From positions 124,001 through 188,000 of the forward strand of contig CATQHW010000002.1 in NCBI GenBank assembly GCA_958296075.1: a DNA stretch of 64,000 bases, in the 5' to 3' direction. How positions within the stretch are numbered: position 1 is the stretch's first letter; each line of letters begins with the position of its first letter. The DNA is from an uncultured Spirochaetia bacterium. GTDB taxonomy: Bacteria; Spirochaetota; Spirochaetia; SZUA-6; Bin103. Below, in pieces: positions 16,720 to 25,201 of the stretch. The position numbers and the translations under genes were made by a program. The notes under the pieces are model-generated. The model searched no databases and had not been told where the DNA came from. It saw only the letters and a program-made list of their open reading frames with translations.

Positions 16720-17495
16720 GGCGCCGCCGGCCGCTGCCGCGCGCCGCGATGCCACAGGAGGCGGACGGCCGTGATCGCCGCGACCGCCGCGGTCTCCGCC
16801 CTGAGCACCGCGGCGCCCAGCGTGCAGCGGCGAAAGCCGGCGCCGGCGATGCGATCGAGCTCCGGGGCGGAGAAGCCGCCTTCCGGGCCGACCAGCAGCC
16901 AGACCGGCTCGGCGGGGTCGAGCGCGTCCGGCAGGTCGAAATCGGCTTCGCCGCGCGCCGGAGGCTGGAAGGCCAGCTTGCCGGCAGCCGTGCCGGGGGC
17001 CTCCTGCAGCAGCTCCGCGAGGCGGCGGGGAGCCTCGATCGCGGGCAGCGGCCGCCGGCCGCTCTGCTGGCCGGCGCTGCGCCCGATGCGCTGCCAGCGC
17101 GGCAGGCGCGGATGCGCGCGGGCGGCGGGCGCCGAACGGTCGGTCAGCAACGGGACGATGCGCGCCGCGCCCAGCTCGGTCGCCTGCCGGACGATGAGGT
17201 CCATCGCCGCCGGTTTGACGACTGCCTGAGCGACGGTGATCGGCATCGCGGCCGGCGGTTCATCGTCAGGGATCGGGCGCAGCGTGACCGACAGCCGGTC
17301 GCGGCCGCGCTCCCGGACGGTCATCGCAAAGCGCGCGCCGTCCGCCGTACTGGCCGGGATGCTGTCGCCCGGGCGCAGCCGGCGTACGTGCGCGAGATAA
17401 TGGAAGTCACCGCCGGTCAACACCGCCGCCCGCGCCGCCGCAGCGCTCCGCCCGCCGGCCGCGAGCGCGTCGCAGGGAATGACGAACTGCTGCAC
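16716..17495 (-). CDS. rsmE: 16S rRNA (uracil-1498-N3) methyltransferase
   Basis: A 259-residue SPOUT-class methyltransferase. An N-terminal PUA-like domain (GGDFHYLAHVRRLRPGDSIPA) precedes the SAM-binding knot, whose signature VGPEGGFSAPELD and C-terminal LGAAVLRAETAAVAAI are typical of RsmE. It methylates U1498 of 16S rRNA. ATG at 17495 lies three bases after the ctpA stop and its own stop overlaps the next regulator gene, so it is embedded in the ctpA-pspA transcription unit; this placement looks like operon packaging rather than a functional link. Confidence 0.95.
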   Translation of the reverse strand: MQQFVIPCDALAAGGRSAAAARAAVLTGGDFHYLAHVRRLRPGDSIPASTADGARFAMTVRERGRDRLSVTLRPIPDDEPPAAMPITVAQAVVKPAAMDLIVRQATELGAARIVPLLTDRSAPAARAHPRLPRWQRIGRSAGQQSGRRPLPAIEAPRRLAELLQEAPGTAAGKLAFQPPARGEADFDLPDALDPAEPVWLLVGPEGGFSAPELDRIAGAGFRRCTLGAAVLRAETAAVAAITAVRLLWHRGARQRPAAP

Positions 17496-17498
17496 TCC

Positions 17499-19058
17499 CT
17501 ACTCGCCGGCGGGCAGGCCGTGCGTATCCGACCGGCGCGCAGGCGGCGCAGGCGGGGCCGGCGACGCCGGACGGGCAAGCTCGGCGGCGACGGCCGGAAA
17601 GGAGTGCGCGGTCACCTCGCCGGTCCGCAGCAGTCTCACCGCTTCGACCACCGACGGGTCGTTGACCAGATCGTAGATCGGGGTCTGCCGGTGGATGCGC
17701 GCGATGGCGCGGGCCAGCTTCCGCCGGACCATCCGCTCGTCGAGATCGAGACAGCCGTCCGCAACGGCCGGACCGGCGTCTCCGGGGCACACGCCGATAC
17801 CGGCGTCCTCCACGTCCGCAAGCAGTTGCCGTATCTCCGCGCCGGTCGGTTCCGGGTGCCCCAGCGCGAAGCGCACCAGCAGCTCCGACCTGCCGAACCG
17901 GTCGAGCGCGTAGTGCTCATCGCTGTTCAGCTCCGGCTCGGTGATGCGGTGCGGAGCGACGCCGACGCCGTCGATCTTGGTGCCGGCGGGCGTGAAGTAC
18001 CGGGCCGTGGTCACCTTGACCGCGCGATCGCTCTCGATGCGCATCACCTGCTGCACGGACCCCTTGCCGAAGCTGCGCTGACCGATCAGATAGGCGCGCT
18101 CCTGGTCCTTCAGCGCGCCGGCCAGGATCTCGGCGGCCGATGCCGACCGGCCGTCGATCAGCACGATGACCGGCAGGTCGCGGCCGACGACCGTGGCGCG
18201 TCGCGTGGCGGGGTAGTCCTGGTTCTCGCTCTCCACGCGGGAGCGCGTCTTCACGATCGTTCCTGCGTCCAGGAATAGATCGGCCACCTCGACGACGGCG
18301 GAGAGCAGGCCGCCGGAGTTGCCGCGGAGATCGACGATCAGCGATCGCGATCGGCCGTCCAGGTCGCTCAGGGCTTCGCGGATCCGGTCGGCGGTCTTGT
18401 TGGTGAACTGATTCACCAGGAGGTAGCCGATATCGGGTGCTATCAGCGCGTGCCGGACGGTGGGGACTTCGATCAGTTCGCGCGTGACGGTGACCTCCAG
18501 CGTCCGGCCGGCGCGCACCAGGGAGACGCCCACCTCCGAGCCGGGCGGACCGCGCAGGCGGGCCACCGCGCCGGCGCCGTTCAGGGCGCCGATCTCGGCG
18601 CCGTCGACGCCCACGATCAGGTCGCCGGCCTCGATGCCGGCCGCCTGCGCCGGCGAGTCCGCGAACGGCTCGATGACCAGCACGCCGCCGTCGACCGCCT
18701 CGATGTAGAGGCCCAGGCCGCCGAACTCACCGGTGGTCATGTCATTCAGGTCGTCGATGCTGTCCCGGTCGACGAAGGCGGTGTAGGGATCGTCGATCGT
18801 CCGCAACATCCCCTCCAGCGCGCCGGTCAGCAGCCGGTCGGTGTCGGCGGCGGCGGCGTCGACGTAGTTGCCTTGCACGAAGGCCATCACGTCGCGCAGA
18901 ATCGCGATGGCGCGCTCCGATTCGCGGGTGCGGTTCTGCGCCAGCACCTGCGGCGAGAGGACGAGCAACGTGCCGGCGATCGCGGCGGTGACGGTGGCGG
19001 TGGTCAGGAATGCTCGCAGGACCCCGAACTTGGTCCGTTCCGGCTCAGGTCCCTTCAT
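17499..19058 (-). CDS. ctpA: C-terminal processing peptidase (S41 family, PDZ)
   Basis: A 519-residue periplasm-facing serine protease. After a short basic N-terminus a membrane/signal segment runs from about residue 15 to 40 (FGVLRAFLTTATVTAAIAGTL). A PDZ domain follows (LGLYIEAVDGGVLVIEP, AGDLIVGVDGAEI), then the S41 core with the substrate strand DLRGNSGG, the catalytic Ser in DGRSASAAEIL and the catalytic Lys in SFGKGSVQQV. The C-terminal 130 residues, after PEPTGAEIRQL, are a less conserved extension rich in Arg and Ala. ATG at 19058 is used. It is the first gene of the leftward operon leading to pspA and shares a divergent promoter region with lgt. Confidence 0.93.
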   Translation of the reverse strand: MKGPEPERTKFGVLRAFLTTATVTAAIAGTLLVLSPQVLAQNRTRESERAIAILRDVMAFVQGNYVDAAAADTDRLLTGALEGMLRTIDDPYTAFVDRDSIDDLNDMTTGEFGGLGLYIEAVDGGVLVIEPFADSPAQAAGIEAGDLIVGVDGAEIGALNGAGAVARLRGPPGSEVGVSLVRAGRTLEVTVTRELIEVPTVRHALIAPDIGYLLVNQFTNKTADRIREALSDLDGRSRSLIVDLRGNSGGLLSAVVEVADLFLDAGTIVKTRSRVESENQDYPATRRATVVGRDLPVIVLIDGRSASAAEILAGALKDQERAYLIGQRSFGKGSVQQVMRIESDRAVKVTTARYFTPAGTKIDGVGVAPHRITEPELNSDEHYALDRFGRSELLVRFALGHPEPTGAEIRQLLADVEDAGIGVCPGDAGPAVADGCLDLDERMVRRKLARAIARIHRQTPIYDLVNDPSVVEAVRLLRTGEVTAHSFPAVAAELARPASPAPPAPPARRSDTHGLPAGE

Positions 19059-19068
19059 GATCGTGCCG

Positions 19069-19098
19069 ATTCTCAAAGCGGGGCGAAGCGTGTGTCAA
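19069..19098 (-). promoter_or_regulatory. Candidate promoter of the ctpA operon
   Basis: On the minus strand TTGACA (19098-19093, perfect -35) is followed after 18 bases by GAGAAT (19074-19069, 4 of 6 to the -10 consensus). Predicted transcription start is near 19062, only about four bases before the ATG at 19058, so the mRNA would be almost leaderless. Confidence 0.4.
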
Positions 19099-19129
19099 CG
19101 CGGACGATGCGCTCTATTATGCCAGTCTG

Positions 19130-20227
19130 ATGACCGGAGGCCACATTCCGTTTCCCACTTGGCTGAATCCAGAGATCGTACCCGGATTGCCGCTTCGCTG
19201 GTACGGCCTGATGTACCTGGTCGCGTTCTACCTCACCTACCGGCTGCTGCGCGTCCGCATCGCCGAGCGGAACCTGCGCGTGGACCGGGAGACGGTGCTC
19301 AACCTCTTCTTCTGGGGGATCGTCGGCGTGCTGATCGGCGGGCGGCTGATCTCCGTGATCGTCTACGATCCGAGCGGCCATTACCTGCGGAATCCGCTGC
19401 AGATCATCGTTCCCTTCGTGCGCGAGGCGGGACGACTGCGCTTCATCGGCCTGCAGGGCATGGCGTATCACGGCGGCCTGCTCGGCGCGATCGTCGCGGT
19501 GGCCCTCTACTGCCGCGCCAAGCGGCTGCCGGTCGCGGAGTGGATGGACATGATCGCCACCTGCACCCCGCTCGGCTACACGTTCGGCCGGCTCGGCAAC
19601 TTCATCAACGGCGAGCTGTTCGGCCGGGTCACCACCGTGCCGTGGGGTATGGTCTTTCCCGGCGCGCCGGGGTTTCCGGCAGAACAGGCGTGGGTGCAAC
19701 AGTTGGCGGAGCGCTCCGGGATCGACATCGGCCCGGAGCAGATGCTGGTGAACTTGGCGCGCCATCCGTCGCAACTCTACGAGGCGGCCCTGGAAGGGCT
19801 GCTGCTGTTCGCGGTGCTGTGGTTCGTGCTGCGCAAGCGCGCGCCGTTCCCCGGCGTGCTGTTTTCGGCCTATCTGGTCGGCTACGGGGTCGTGCGCTTC
19901 GCGGTGGAGTACGTCCGGCAGCCAGACCCGGGTCTCGACTTCCCGATCATGCTGGTCGAGGTGGCCAATCCGGCGCAGACCTCGCTGCTCAACTTCACGA
20001 CCGGTCAGCTTCTGTCCGCGGTCATGATCGCGGTCGGCGCGGCCGTGTTCTTCCGGTGCCGGCGCCGCGCCGCGCCGCGCCGCAGCGTTCCCGGAGACAG
20101 CGCTCCCGGCGGCAGAGCGCCGGACGATGCGTCGGCCGGCGGGTCCGCACGCGCGCCGTCGCATCGAACCGGATCGGGCCGCACGCGCCGCCGGCGCGCC
20201 GCCGCCCGGCGCTCGCACCCGTCGTGA
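19130..20227 (+). CDS. lgt: Prolipoprotein diacylglyceryl transferase
   Basis: A 365-residue multi-pass membrane enzyme that adds diacylglycerol to the Cys of lipoprotein precursors. The Lgt signature GRLGNFINGELFGR is present, together with the GLQGMAYHGGLLGA segment that carries the essential His and the periplasmic RHPSQLYEA motif. At least seven membrane helices are visible. The last 60 or so residues are an unusual Arg/Ala/Pro-rich basic tail (RCRRRAAPRRS..., RTRRRRAAARR) not needed in the family; the real protein may be shorter in homologues. The ATG lies 10 bases after a TATTAT box, suggesting a very short leader. lspA, which acts after Lgt, is at 29.1 kb. Confidence 0.95.
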   Translation: MTGGHIPFPTWLNPEIVPGLPLRWYGLMYLVAFYLTYRLLRVRIAERNLRVDRETVLNLFFWGIVGVLIGGRLISVIVYDPSGHYLRNPLQIIVPFVREAGRLRFIGLQGMAYHGGLLGAIVAVALYCRAKRLPVAEWMDMIATCTPLGYTFGRLGNFINGELFGRVTTVPWGMVFPGAPGFPAEQAWVQQLAERSGIDIGPEQMLVNLARHPSQLYEAALEGLLLFAVLWFVLRKRAPFPGVLFSAYLVGYGVVRFAVEYVRQPDPGLDFPIMLVEVANPAQTSLLNFTTGQLLSAVMIAVGAAVFFRCRRRAAPRRSVPGDSAPGGRAPDDASAGGSARAPSHRTGSGRTRRRRAAARRSHPS

Positions 20228-20275
20228 AGCGCGACGGCGGGGAGGTTGCGGGGTCGCCCCCATTTTCTACGGTAG

Positions 20276-20347
20276 TGGGCGATACTGGATTCGAACCAGT
20301 GACTTCTACCGTGTGAAGGTAGCACTCTCCCGCTGAGTTAATCGCCC
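20276..20347 (-). tRNA. tRNA-Val (anticodon CAC)
   Basis: Read on the minus strand the 72-base segment folds as a tRNA: acceptor GGGCGAT/ATCGCCC, D-arm region TAACTCAGCGGGAGAGTGC, anticodon stem CTACC/GGTAG around TTCACAC (anticodon CAC), and T-arm CTGGTTCGAATCCAG. Discriminator base A. The CCA end is not encoded. It sits between lgt (convergent) and a divergent membrane-protein gene. Confidence 0.96.
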
Positions 20348-20358
20348 TTGGATCACAA

Positions 20359-21039
20359 GTGTACCGCATAGTGTCGCAAACATCACGTACTCTGGCATCA
20401 CGTGCCCTGGAAACCCTTTCTGCGTTCCCGCTCGCCGAGCCGCGACGGCCGGCTCCGGCGGCGGCCGGTCTGGACCGCGAGCTGATGCGCAAGGCGATCC
20501 ATCTGCTGGTCGCGCTGGTCCCGCCGCTCGCCACCGTGGACCTGCAGCTCACCATGGGCCTGCTCATGGCCGGCACCCTGTTCTATACCGCCGCCGAAGC
20601 GATGCGGTTGGCCGGCATCCGCGTGGCGGTGGTGTCGGGGCTTACCGTGGCAGCGGCGCGGCCGGGCGACACGGGTTTCGTCCTGGGACCGGTCACGCTC
20701 GGCCTGGGCGCCATGCTGGCGCTGCTGCTCTATCCACTGCCGGCATCGGCGATCGCGATCTACGCGCTGGCGTTCGGCGACGCCGCCGCCAGCGTGGTCG
20801 GCATGGCGTGCGCGGGGCGGCGCATGCCGCTGAACCGGAACAAGACCGTCGCCGGGAGCTTGGCCTGCTTCGCCGCCGTGTTCCTGGTCACGGTCACCCT
20901 GACCGCCGACGCCCGTCTGTCGGCCGCGGTAGCGGCCGCCGCCATGGCGATCGAGGCGCTGTCGGGCCGGGATCTCGACAACCTGCTGCTCCCCGTCGGC
21001 GTCGGGATGGTCGTGCAGGCGGCCCGAATGCTGCTGTAG
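20359..21039 (+). CDS. Dolichol kinase / phosphatidate cytidylyltransferase-like membrane protein
   Basis: A 226-residue polytopic protein of the SEC59/VTE5-like group. The helix RELMRKAIHLLVALVPPLA resembles the first conserved helix of the family, and the signature block FGDAAASVVG...NRNKTVAGSLACF...IEALSGRDLDNLLLPVGVG is clear. Relatives phosphorylate isoprenoid or phytyl alcohols or transfer CMP to lipid phosphates with CTP; the substrate here is unknown. The start is uncertain: GTG at 20359 begins only 12 bases from the 5-prime end of the divergent tRNA-Val, and later GTG or ATG codons would remove a poorly conserved N-terminus. It is followed after 15 bases by the phosphofructokinase gene. 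Confidence 0.8.
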   Translation: MYRIVSQTSRTLASRALETLSAFPLAEPRRPAPAAAGLDRELMRKAIHLLVALVPPLATVDLQLTMGLLMAGTLFYTAAEAMRLAGIRVAVVSGLTVAAARPGDTGFVLGPVTLGLGAMLALLLYPLPASAIAIYALAFGDAAASVVGMACAGRRMPLNRNKTVAGSLACFAAVFLVTVTLTADARLSAAVAAAAMAIEALSGRDLDNLLLPVGVGMVVQAARMLL

Positions 21040-21054
21040 GCGCCCGGGTCTGTC

Positions 21055-22260
21055 ATGCGCAACATCGGCCTTCTCACCAGCGGGGGTGATGCACCCGGGC
21101 TGAACGCGGTGTTGTCCGGCGCCGCCGGCATGGCCGCGGCGCGCGGCGTACGCGCGTGGATCATCCCCAACGGCTATGCCGGCCTCTACAATCTGGAACG
21201 GCTCCCAAGGCTGATCGAGCTCGACCCGGGCCGGCGCGATGCGATCGACTGCATGACGGCCGGCTCGGCAGCCGGCCATTCCCGCATCAAGATCGCCGCG
21301 ATCCCCGATGAGCGGCGCTACGAGCGGATCGTCGCCGGACTGCGGCGCTTCTCAATCGACGGCTTGGTGATCGCGGGAGGCGATGACACCGGATCGGTGG
21401 TGATCGACTTGGCCGACCGGGGCATCGCGGTCGTGCACGCGCCGAAGACGATCGACCTCGACCTGCAGACCTATTCGGTCGGTGGCGATACCGCGGCCAA
21501 TCGGATCGCGTGCATCGTAGACGATCTCAAGTCGACCGGCCGCAGCCATAACCGGGTGATGATCACGGAGGTGTTCGGGCGCTACGCCGGCCACGTCGCG
21601 CTGCGTGGCGGCATCGCCGCCGGCGCCGACTGCATTCTGCTGCCGGAGATCCCGGTCGACCTGGATATCGTCCACGAGCACCTCAAGCGCCGGCTACTCG
21701 GTCGCCTGCGCGCCGCCGGCGGCTTCGCCGCCACCTACACGGTGGTGGTGGCCGAAGGGATGAAGACGGTCGACGGAGAGACGGTGATCGACGACAGCAT
21801 CGCCGCCGACGCCTTCGGTCACCGCAAGCTCTCGGGCGTGGGCCGCTACGTCCGCGATCAACTGCAGTCGCGGCTCGACGGCGATCTCGAGGTCCGGCAG
21901 GCGATGCGGGAGCTCGGCATGTACGTGCCGAACCTCTACGAGGCGCCGGAGGCGCGAGAGGTGGTCCCCGCGCACGTGGTGCGCGCCGGCGCCACCTCCG
22001 TGTTCGACGTCAACTACGGCAAGCAGATCGGCGCCGGCGCCGTGCTGCTGCTGGTGGCCGGCGTATCGGGGGTGACGGTGAGCTGGGTCGACGGCCGGAC
22101 CGTCTCGTACCTGCCGACCCGGACGGCCATCGAGCAGCGTTACGTCGATCCGGCGATCGTGGGCCTGTACGAGGAGATGGGGGTCTGTTTCGGCCGGCGT
22201 CCCGAGCGGTACGCGCCGGAGCTGCGCAAGCTGGACCGGCCGGAGCCGCGCTACCTCTGA
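21055..22260 (+). CDS. pfp: 6-phosphofructokinase, PPi-dependent signature
   Basis: A 401-residue phosphofructokinase. The N-terminus MRNIGLLTSGGDAPGLNA binds the phosphoryl donor. At residues 108-111 the motif is GGDD and at 130-134 PKTID; Asp111 and Lys131 replace the two Gly residues (GGDG, PGTID) that mark ATP-dependent enzymes, so this should use pyrophosphate. The fructose-6-phosphate loop (TEVFGRYAGHVAL) is intact. After the catalytic Asp the usual PKTIDND reads PKTIDLD, a mild variation. It would run reversibly in glycolysis and gluconeogenesis. With the membrane pyrophosphatase nearby it suggests PPi is used as an energy carrier. The end overlaps the convergent symporter gene by 10 bases. 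Confidence 0.93.
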   Translation: MRNIGLLTSGGDAPGLNAVLSGAAGMAAARGVRAWIIPNGYAGLYNLERLPRLIELDPGRRDAIDCMTAGSAAGHSRIKIAAIPDERRYERIVAGLRRFSIDGLVIAGGDDTGSVVIDLADRGIAVVHAPKTIDLDLQTYSVGGDTAANRIACIVDDLKSTGRSHNRVMITEVFGRYAGHVALRGGIAAGADCILLPEIPVDLDIVHEHLKRRLLGRLRAAGGFAATYTVVVAEGMKTVDGETVIDDSIAADAFGHRKLSGVGRYVRDQLQSRLDGDLEVRQAMRELGMYVPNLYEAPEAREVVPAHVVRAGATSVFDVNYGKQIGAGAVLLLVAGVSGVTVSWVDGRTVSYLPTRTAIEQRYVDPAIVGLYEEMGVCFGRRPERYAPELRKLDRPEPRYL

Positions 22261-23468
22261 GGTCGGTTCGGCCGCTGATCGACCAGGAGGCCCTCCCGCA
22301 CGCCGACCGCCGCGGCGATCGCGCCGCCGATCACCACGTCGACCGCCACGCCGATCGCGATCAGCAGCGGCAGCACCGGTTCGACCACCAAGTAGCTCTC
22401 CTCCATCCCGCGGCCGTAGTGAGCGGCAAGGAGCGCCAGGGCGGTGGTGACGGCGCCGCCGGGAACGGCCGGCAGGGCGAAGGCGAGCACCGAGGCAGCG
22501 CCGATGACCCATAGCACCTCGCCAGCGGCAAGCGCCATTCCCGAGTAGGAGCGGAGTATCGCGGTAAAGGCAGCGGCCGCCACCATGGCGCTGCCGGCGC
22601 GCCCGAACATCGCCGACAGCGGGAAGGCCGCGCTGCCCAGGCGGCTGGAGACGCGCAGCTCCTCGGTCCCGTACCGGGCCAACGCCGCCAGGGCAGCGTG
22701 ATGGTGGCCGGTGGCGATCGCCGTGAGCACCGGCACGGTCAGCGCGGACAGCGGCGGCAGATCGGCCCGCGCGCGGCGGAGCACGCGCCATCCCAGCGAC
22801 AGCAGCCCGAGCACCAGTCCCAGGTCGATCGCCAGCACCAGCAGCAGCTCGCCGTACGGGCCGATCCCGGCCGCCACCAGCGCCGCGGACAGCGATGCGC
22901 CGCCGAGCAGCAGGGCCGTCCAGAGATGGGCGGCGACGAAGGAATTGATCCGGTAGAACAGACGCGCCAGCGCCGTGGAGAGCTCGACGACCGCGGCGCT
23001 GGCGCGGTCGTCGGGAATGCTCAGGCCGATCACCAGGGCGATCAGGTATACTGGCAGCAACAGCGCCCCGTCGCCGGCCAGACCGGCGAAGAGATTGGTC
23101 GGCAGCGCCTGCTGCAGATGCTCGACGAAGCTCGGCACGGGGGCGGCGGCGCGGTCGGCGACGATGATGGGTATCCGCTCGGGTGACGCGGCGAGTACCG
23201 ACAGAACGCCGAGCGCCGCCAACGCCGGCGTCGCGGCCGCCTGCCCGGCGATCAGCCATGCATAGGTGCGCAGGGCGCCGGTGCGTCCCAGCTCGCGGGC
23301 GCCGGCTACCAGGCCGAAGAAGACCATCGGAAAGATGAACACCTGCACCGCCCGGATCGCCAAGCCCGCGACGGTATGCAGGACGGCGGCGATCGGCGGC
23401 TGGTGGAACAGAGCGCCAAGCGCCGCTCCGGCGGCCAGCGCCGGCACCGTCCGCAGGACGGGCGTCAT
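22251..23468 (-). CDS. Dicarboxylate/amino acid:cation symporter (DAACS/GltP-like)
   Basis: About 405 residues with eight or more membrane segments and two re-entrant loops typical of the glutamate-transporter fold: VQVFIFPMVFFGLVAGA in the front half, and in the back half SSRLGSAAFPLSAMFGRAGSAMVAAAAF (a degenerate Ser/Gly-rich hairpin loop) and FALPAVPGGAVTTAL. The NMDGT-type sodium-site motif of close GltP relatives is not recognisable, so the substrate may differ. ATG at 23468 was chosen; another ATG is three codons upstream. It is divergent from galU with the starts only 22 bases apart. Confidence 0.82.
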   Translation of the reverse strand: MTPVLRTVPALAAGAALGALFHQPPIAAVLHTVAGLAIRAVQVFIFPMVFFGLVAGARELGRTGALRTYAWLIAGQAAATPALAALGVLSVLAASPERIPIIVADRAAAPVPSFVEHLQQALPTNLFAGLAGDGALLLPVYLIALVIGLSIPDDRASAAVVELSTALARLFYRINSFVAAHLWTALLLGGASLSAALVAAGIGPYGELLLVLAIDLGLVLGLLSLGWRVLRRARADLPPLSALTVPVLTAIATGHHHAALAALARYGTEELRVSSRLGSAAFPLSAMFGRAGSAMVAAAAFTAILRSYSGMALAAGEVLWVIGAASVLAFALPAVPGGAVTTALALLAAHYGRGMEESYLVVEPVLPLLIAIGVAVDVVIGGAIAAAVGVREGLLVDQRPNRPQR

Positions 23469-23489
23469 CGAATACATCGGGAGGCACGC

Positions 23490-24362
23490 ATGAGAGCGGT
23501 GATCGTCGCTGCCGGGTATGGCAGCAGGTTTCTGCCGGCTTCGAAGACGGTACCCAAGGAGATGTTTCCGATCGTCGACCGGCCGGCGATCGACTTCATA
23601 TTACAGGAGCTGAGCGAGTCGGGGATCGAGGACATCCTGCTCATCACCTCACGCCGCAAGCGCGCCCTGGAAGACCATGTCGACCGCGAGGTCGAACTGG
23701 AGCAGGTGTTCGAGTCCGAAGGTAACGCCGCCAAGCAGCGGTCGATCGCCGTGCCGCCGGGCCGGTTCTTCTTTCTGCGCCAGCAGCGGATGCTCGGCAC
23801 CGGTCACGCGATCCTGATGGCCGAGCCGTTCACCGGCGGCGATCCGTTCGTGGTCGTCTTTCCCGACGACCTGCACGTCGGCGGCCCGCCGCTTACGCGG
23901 CAACTGATCGACACCTACGATCGGACCGGATGCAGCGTGCTGGCCGTCGAGCACGATCCGCCGCATCTGGAGCGCTACGGCGTGGTGTCGCTGGCCGCCG
24001 ACGGCCTGCACGTGACCGACATCGTGGAGAAGCCGCCGCCGGGCACCGAGCCGAGCCGCGACATTTCGATCGGCCGGTACCTGTACACGCCGGAGATCTA
24101 CCCGGCGTTGCGGCGGCGATGGGAGCGCCATCGCGGCGGCGAGTTCAACTATACCGAGGGGGTGCGGGAGTTGGCGCGGGGCGGGCGGGTGGTGATCCGG
24201 CGCATGGAAGGCCGCCGGCTCGACATCGGCACGCCGGCCGGCTATCTGCGGTCGATTCTGGAGTACGCGGCGGCCGATCCGGAGTTGGCAGCGGAGATCG
24301 AGGCGTTCCGTGCCGGCGGCGGGGACGCGCCGGGCGAGGATTCGGCCGCCAGCGCTTCGTAG
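23490..24362 (+). CDS. galU: UTP-glucose-1-phosphate uridylyltransferase
   Basis: A 290-residue nucleotidyltransferase that makes UDP-glucose from UTP and glucose-1-phosphate. The start MRAVIVAAGYGSRFLPASKTVPKEMFPI is the classical GalU nucleotide-binding motif, followed by LGTGHAILMAEPF, FVVVFPDDLHVGG (catalytic Asp), VEKPPPGTEPS (sugar-binding Glu-Lys) and RRLDIGTPAGYL. ATG at 23490 follows GGGAGG. Its last 121 bases overlap antiparallel with the end of the glycosyltransferase gene; the galU tail (AEIEAFRAGGGDAPGEDS) is low complexity, so either end may be dispensable. Confidence 0.95.
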   Translation: MRAVIVAAGYGSRFLPASKTVPKEMFPIVDRPAIDFILQELSESGIEDILLITSRRKRALEDHVDREVELEQVFESEGNAAKQRSIAVPPGRFFFLRQQRMLGTGHAILMAEPFTGGDPFVVVFPDDLHVGGPPLTRQLIDTYDRTGCSVLAVEHDPPHLERYGVVSLAADGLHVTDIVEKPPPGTEPSRDISIGRYLYTPEIYPALRRRWERHRGGEFNYTEGVRELARGGRVVIRRMEGRRLDIGTPAGYLRSILEYAAADPELAAEIEAFRAGGGDAPGEDSAASAS

Positions 24363-25180
24363 CGTTCGGCCTCGGCGTGCCGGCCGCGCTTGCGGGCGCC
24401 GGCCGCATGGATCAGGCACTTGCGGGCGAGCTCCCGCCGCGCGATCGTCCGCTGCGGCTCGGCCCACCGGTCGGCCGCGACCAGGGGCGCCAGAGCGTCG
24501 ATGCGGAACCGCTCGACGTGGCCGTAGCGCTCCGATAGCTGGTCGCCGTGACCGGCCCGCTTGATGACCATCGGCCGGTCGCAGTACGCCACCGGGAAGC
24601 GGGCGGTCACCCGCAGCCACAGCTCGTAATCCTCGGCGATCTCCAGGTCTTCCCGAAACCCTCCGACCTCCTCCAGGACGGCGCGGTGCAGGAGCACCGT
24701 GGACGGTCCGATGACGCACTTGCGTACCGATTCGGCGAAGATACGGCCTGCCCGCCGGTGGCGTTGACCGGCCTGCGACACCGTCCTGCCGTCCCGTACC
24801 CAGTGCTCCCGGCAGTGGATGATCGGCGTCCGGGCACCGGCGCGCAGCAGTAGCGCCATCTGCACGGCCAGCTTTCCGGGTATCCACAGGTCGTCGGAAT
24901 CGAGGAAGGCCAGGTAGTCGCCCGCCGCGATCGCTGCGCCGGCGTTGCGCACCGCGCCGGGGCGGCCGGTGTGGTCGATGCGGAACAGGCGCACGTCGCG
25001 CGCGGCGCGCAGCCGCTGCGCGGTGCCGTCGGTCGACCCGTCGTCCACGACGATCAACTCGATCGGCGCGTAGCTCTGCGCCTGGACCGAGTCGATCGCC
25101 TCCATCAGCAGCTCGGCGCGATCGTGGGTGGGGATGATCACCGAGACCAGGGGGCGAGCGCTCGCGGACCGCATCGGCAT
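24242..25180 (-). CDS. Family 2 glycosyltransferase
   Basis: A 312-residue GT-A glycosyltransferase. The front has PLVSVIIPTHDRAELLMEAIDSV, VVDDGSTDGT and the DxD-type metal site YLAFLDSDDLW; the acceptor part has VGGFREDLEIAEDYELWLR with the catalytic-base ED. No membrane segment is present. It would transfer a sugar to an envelope glycan using an NDP-sugar, possibly UDP-glucose from the adjacent galU. ATG at 25180 chosen without a Shine-Dalgarno; CATACT lies 10 bases upstream. The C-terminal 40 residues overlap galU on the other strand and are low complexity (SSPGASPPPARNAS), so the functional end may be earlier. The start is 22 bases from the divergent shikimate kinase gene. Confidence 0.88.
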   Translation of the reverse strand: MPMRSASARPLVSVIIPTHDRAELLMEAIDSVQAQSYAPIELIVVDDGSTDGTAQRLRAARDVRLFRIDHTGRPGAVRNAGAAIAAGDYLAFLDSDDLWIPGKLAVQMALLLRAGARTPIIHCREHWVRDGRTVSQAGQRHRRAGRIFAESVRKCVIGPSTVLLHRAVLEEVGGFREDLEIAEDYELWLRVTARFPVAYCDRPMVIKRAGHGDQLSERYGHVERFRIDALAPLVAADRWAEPQRTIARRELARKCLIHAAGARKRGRHAEAERYEALAAESSPGASPPPARNASISAANSGSAAAYSRIDRR

Positions 25181-25201
25181 CGATGGCGTTAGTATGCATC
25201 C

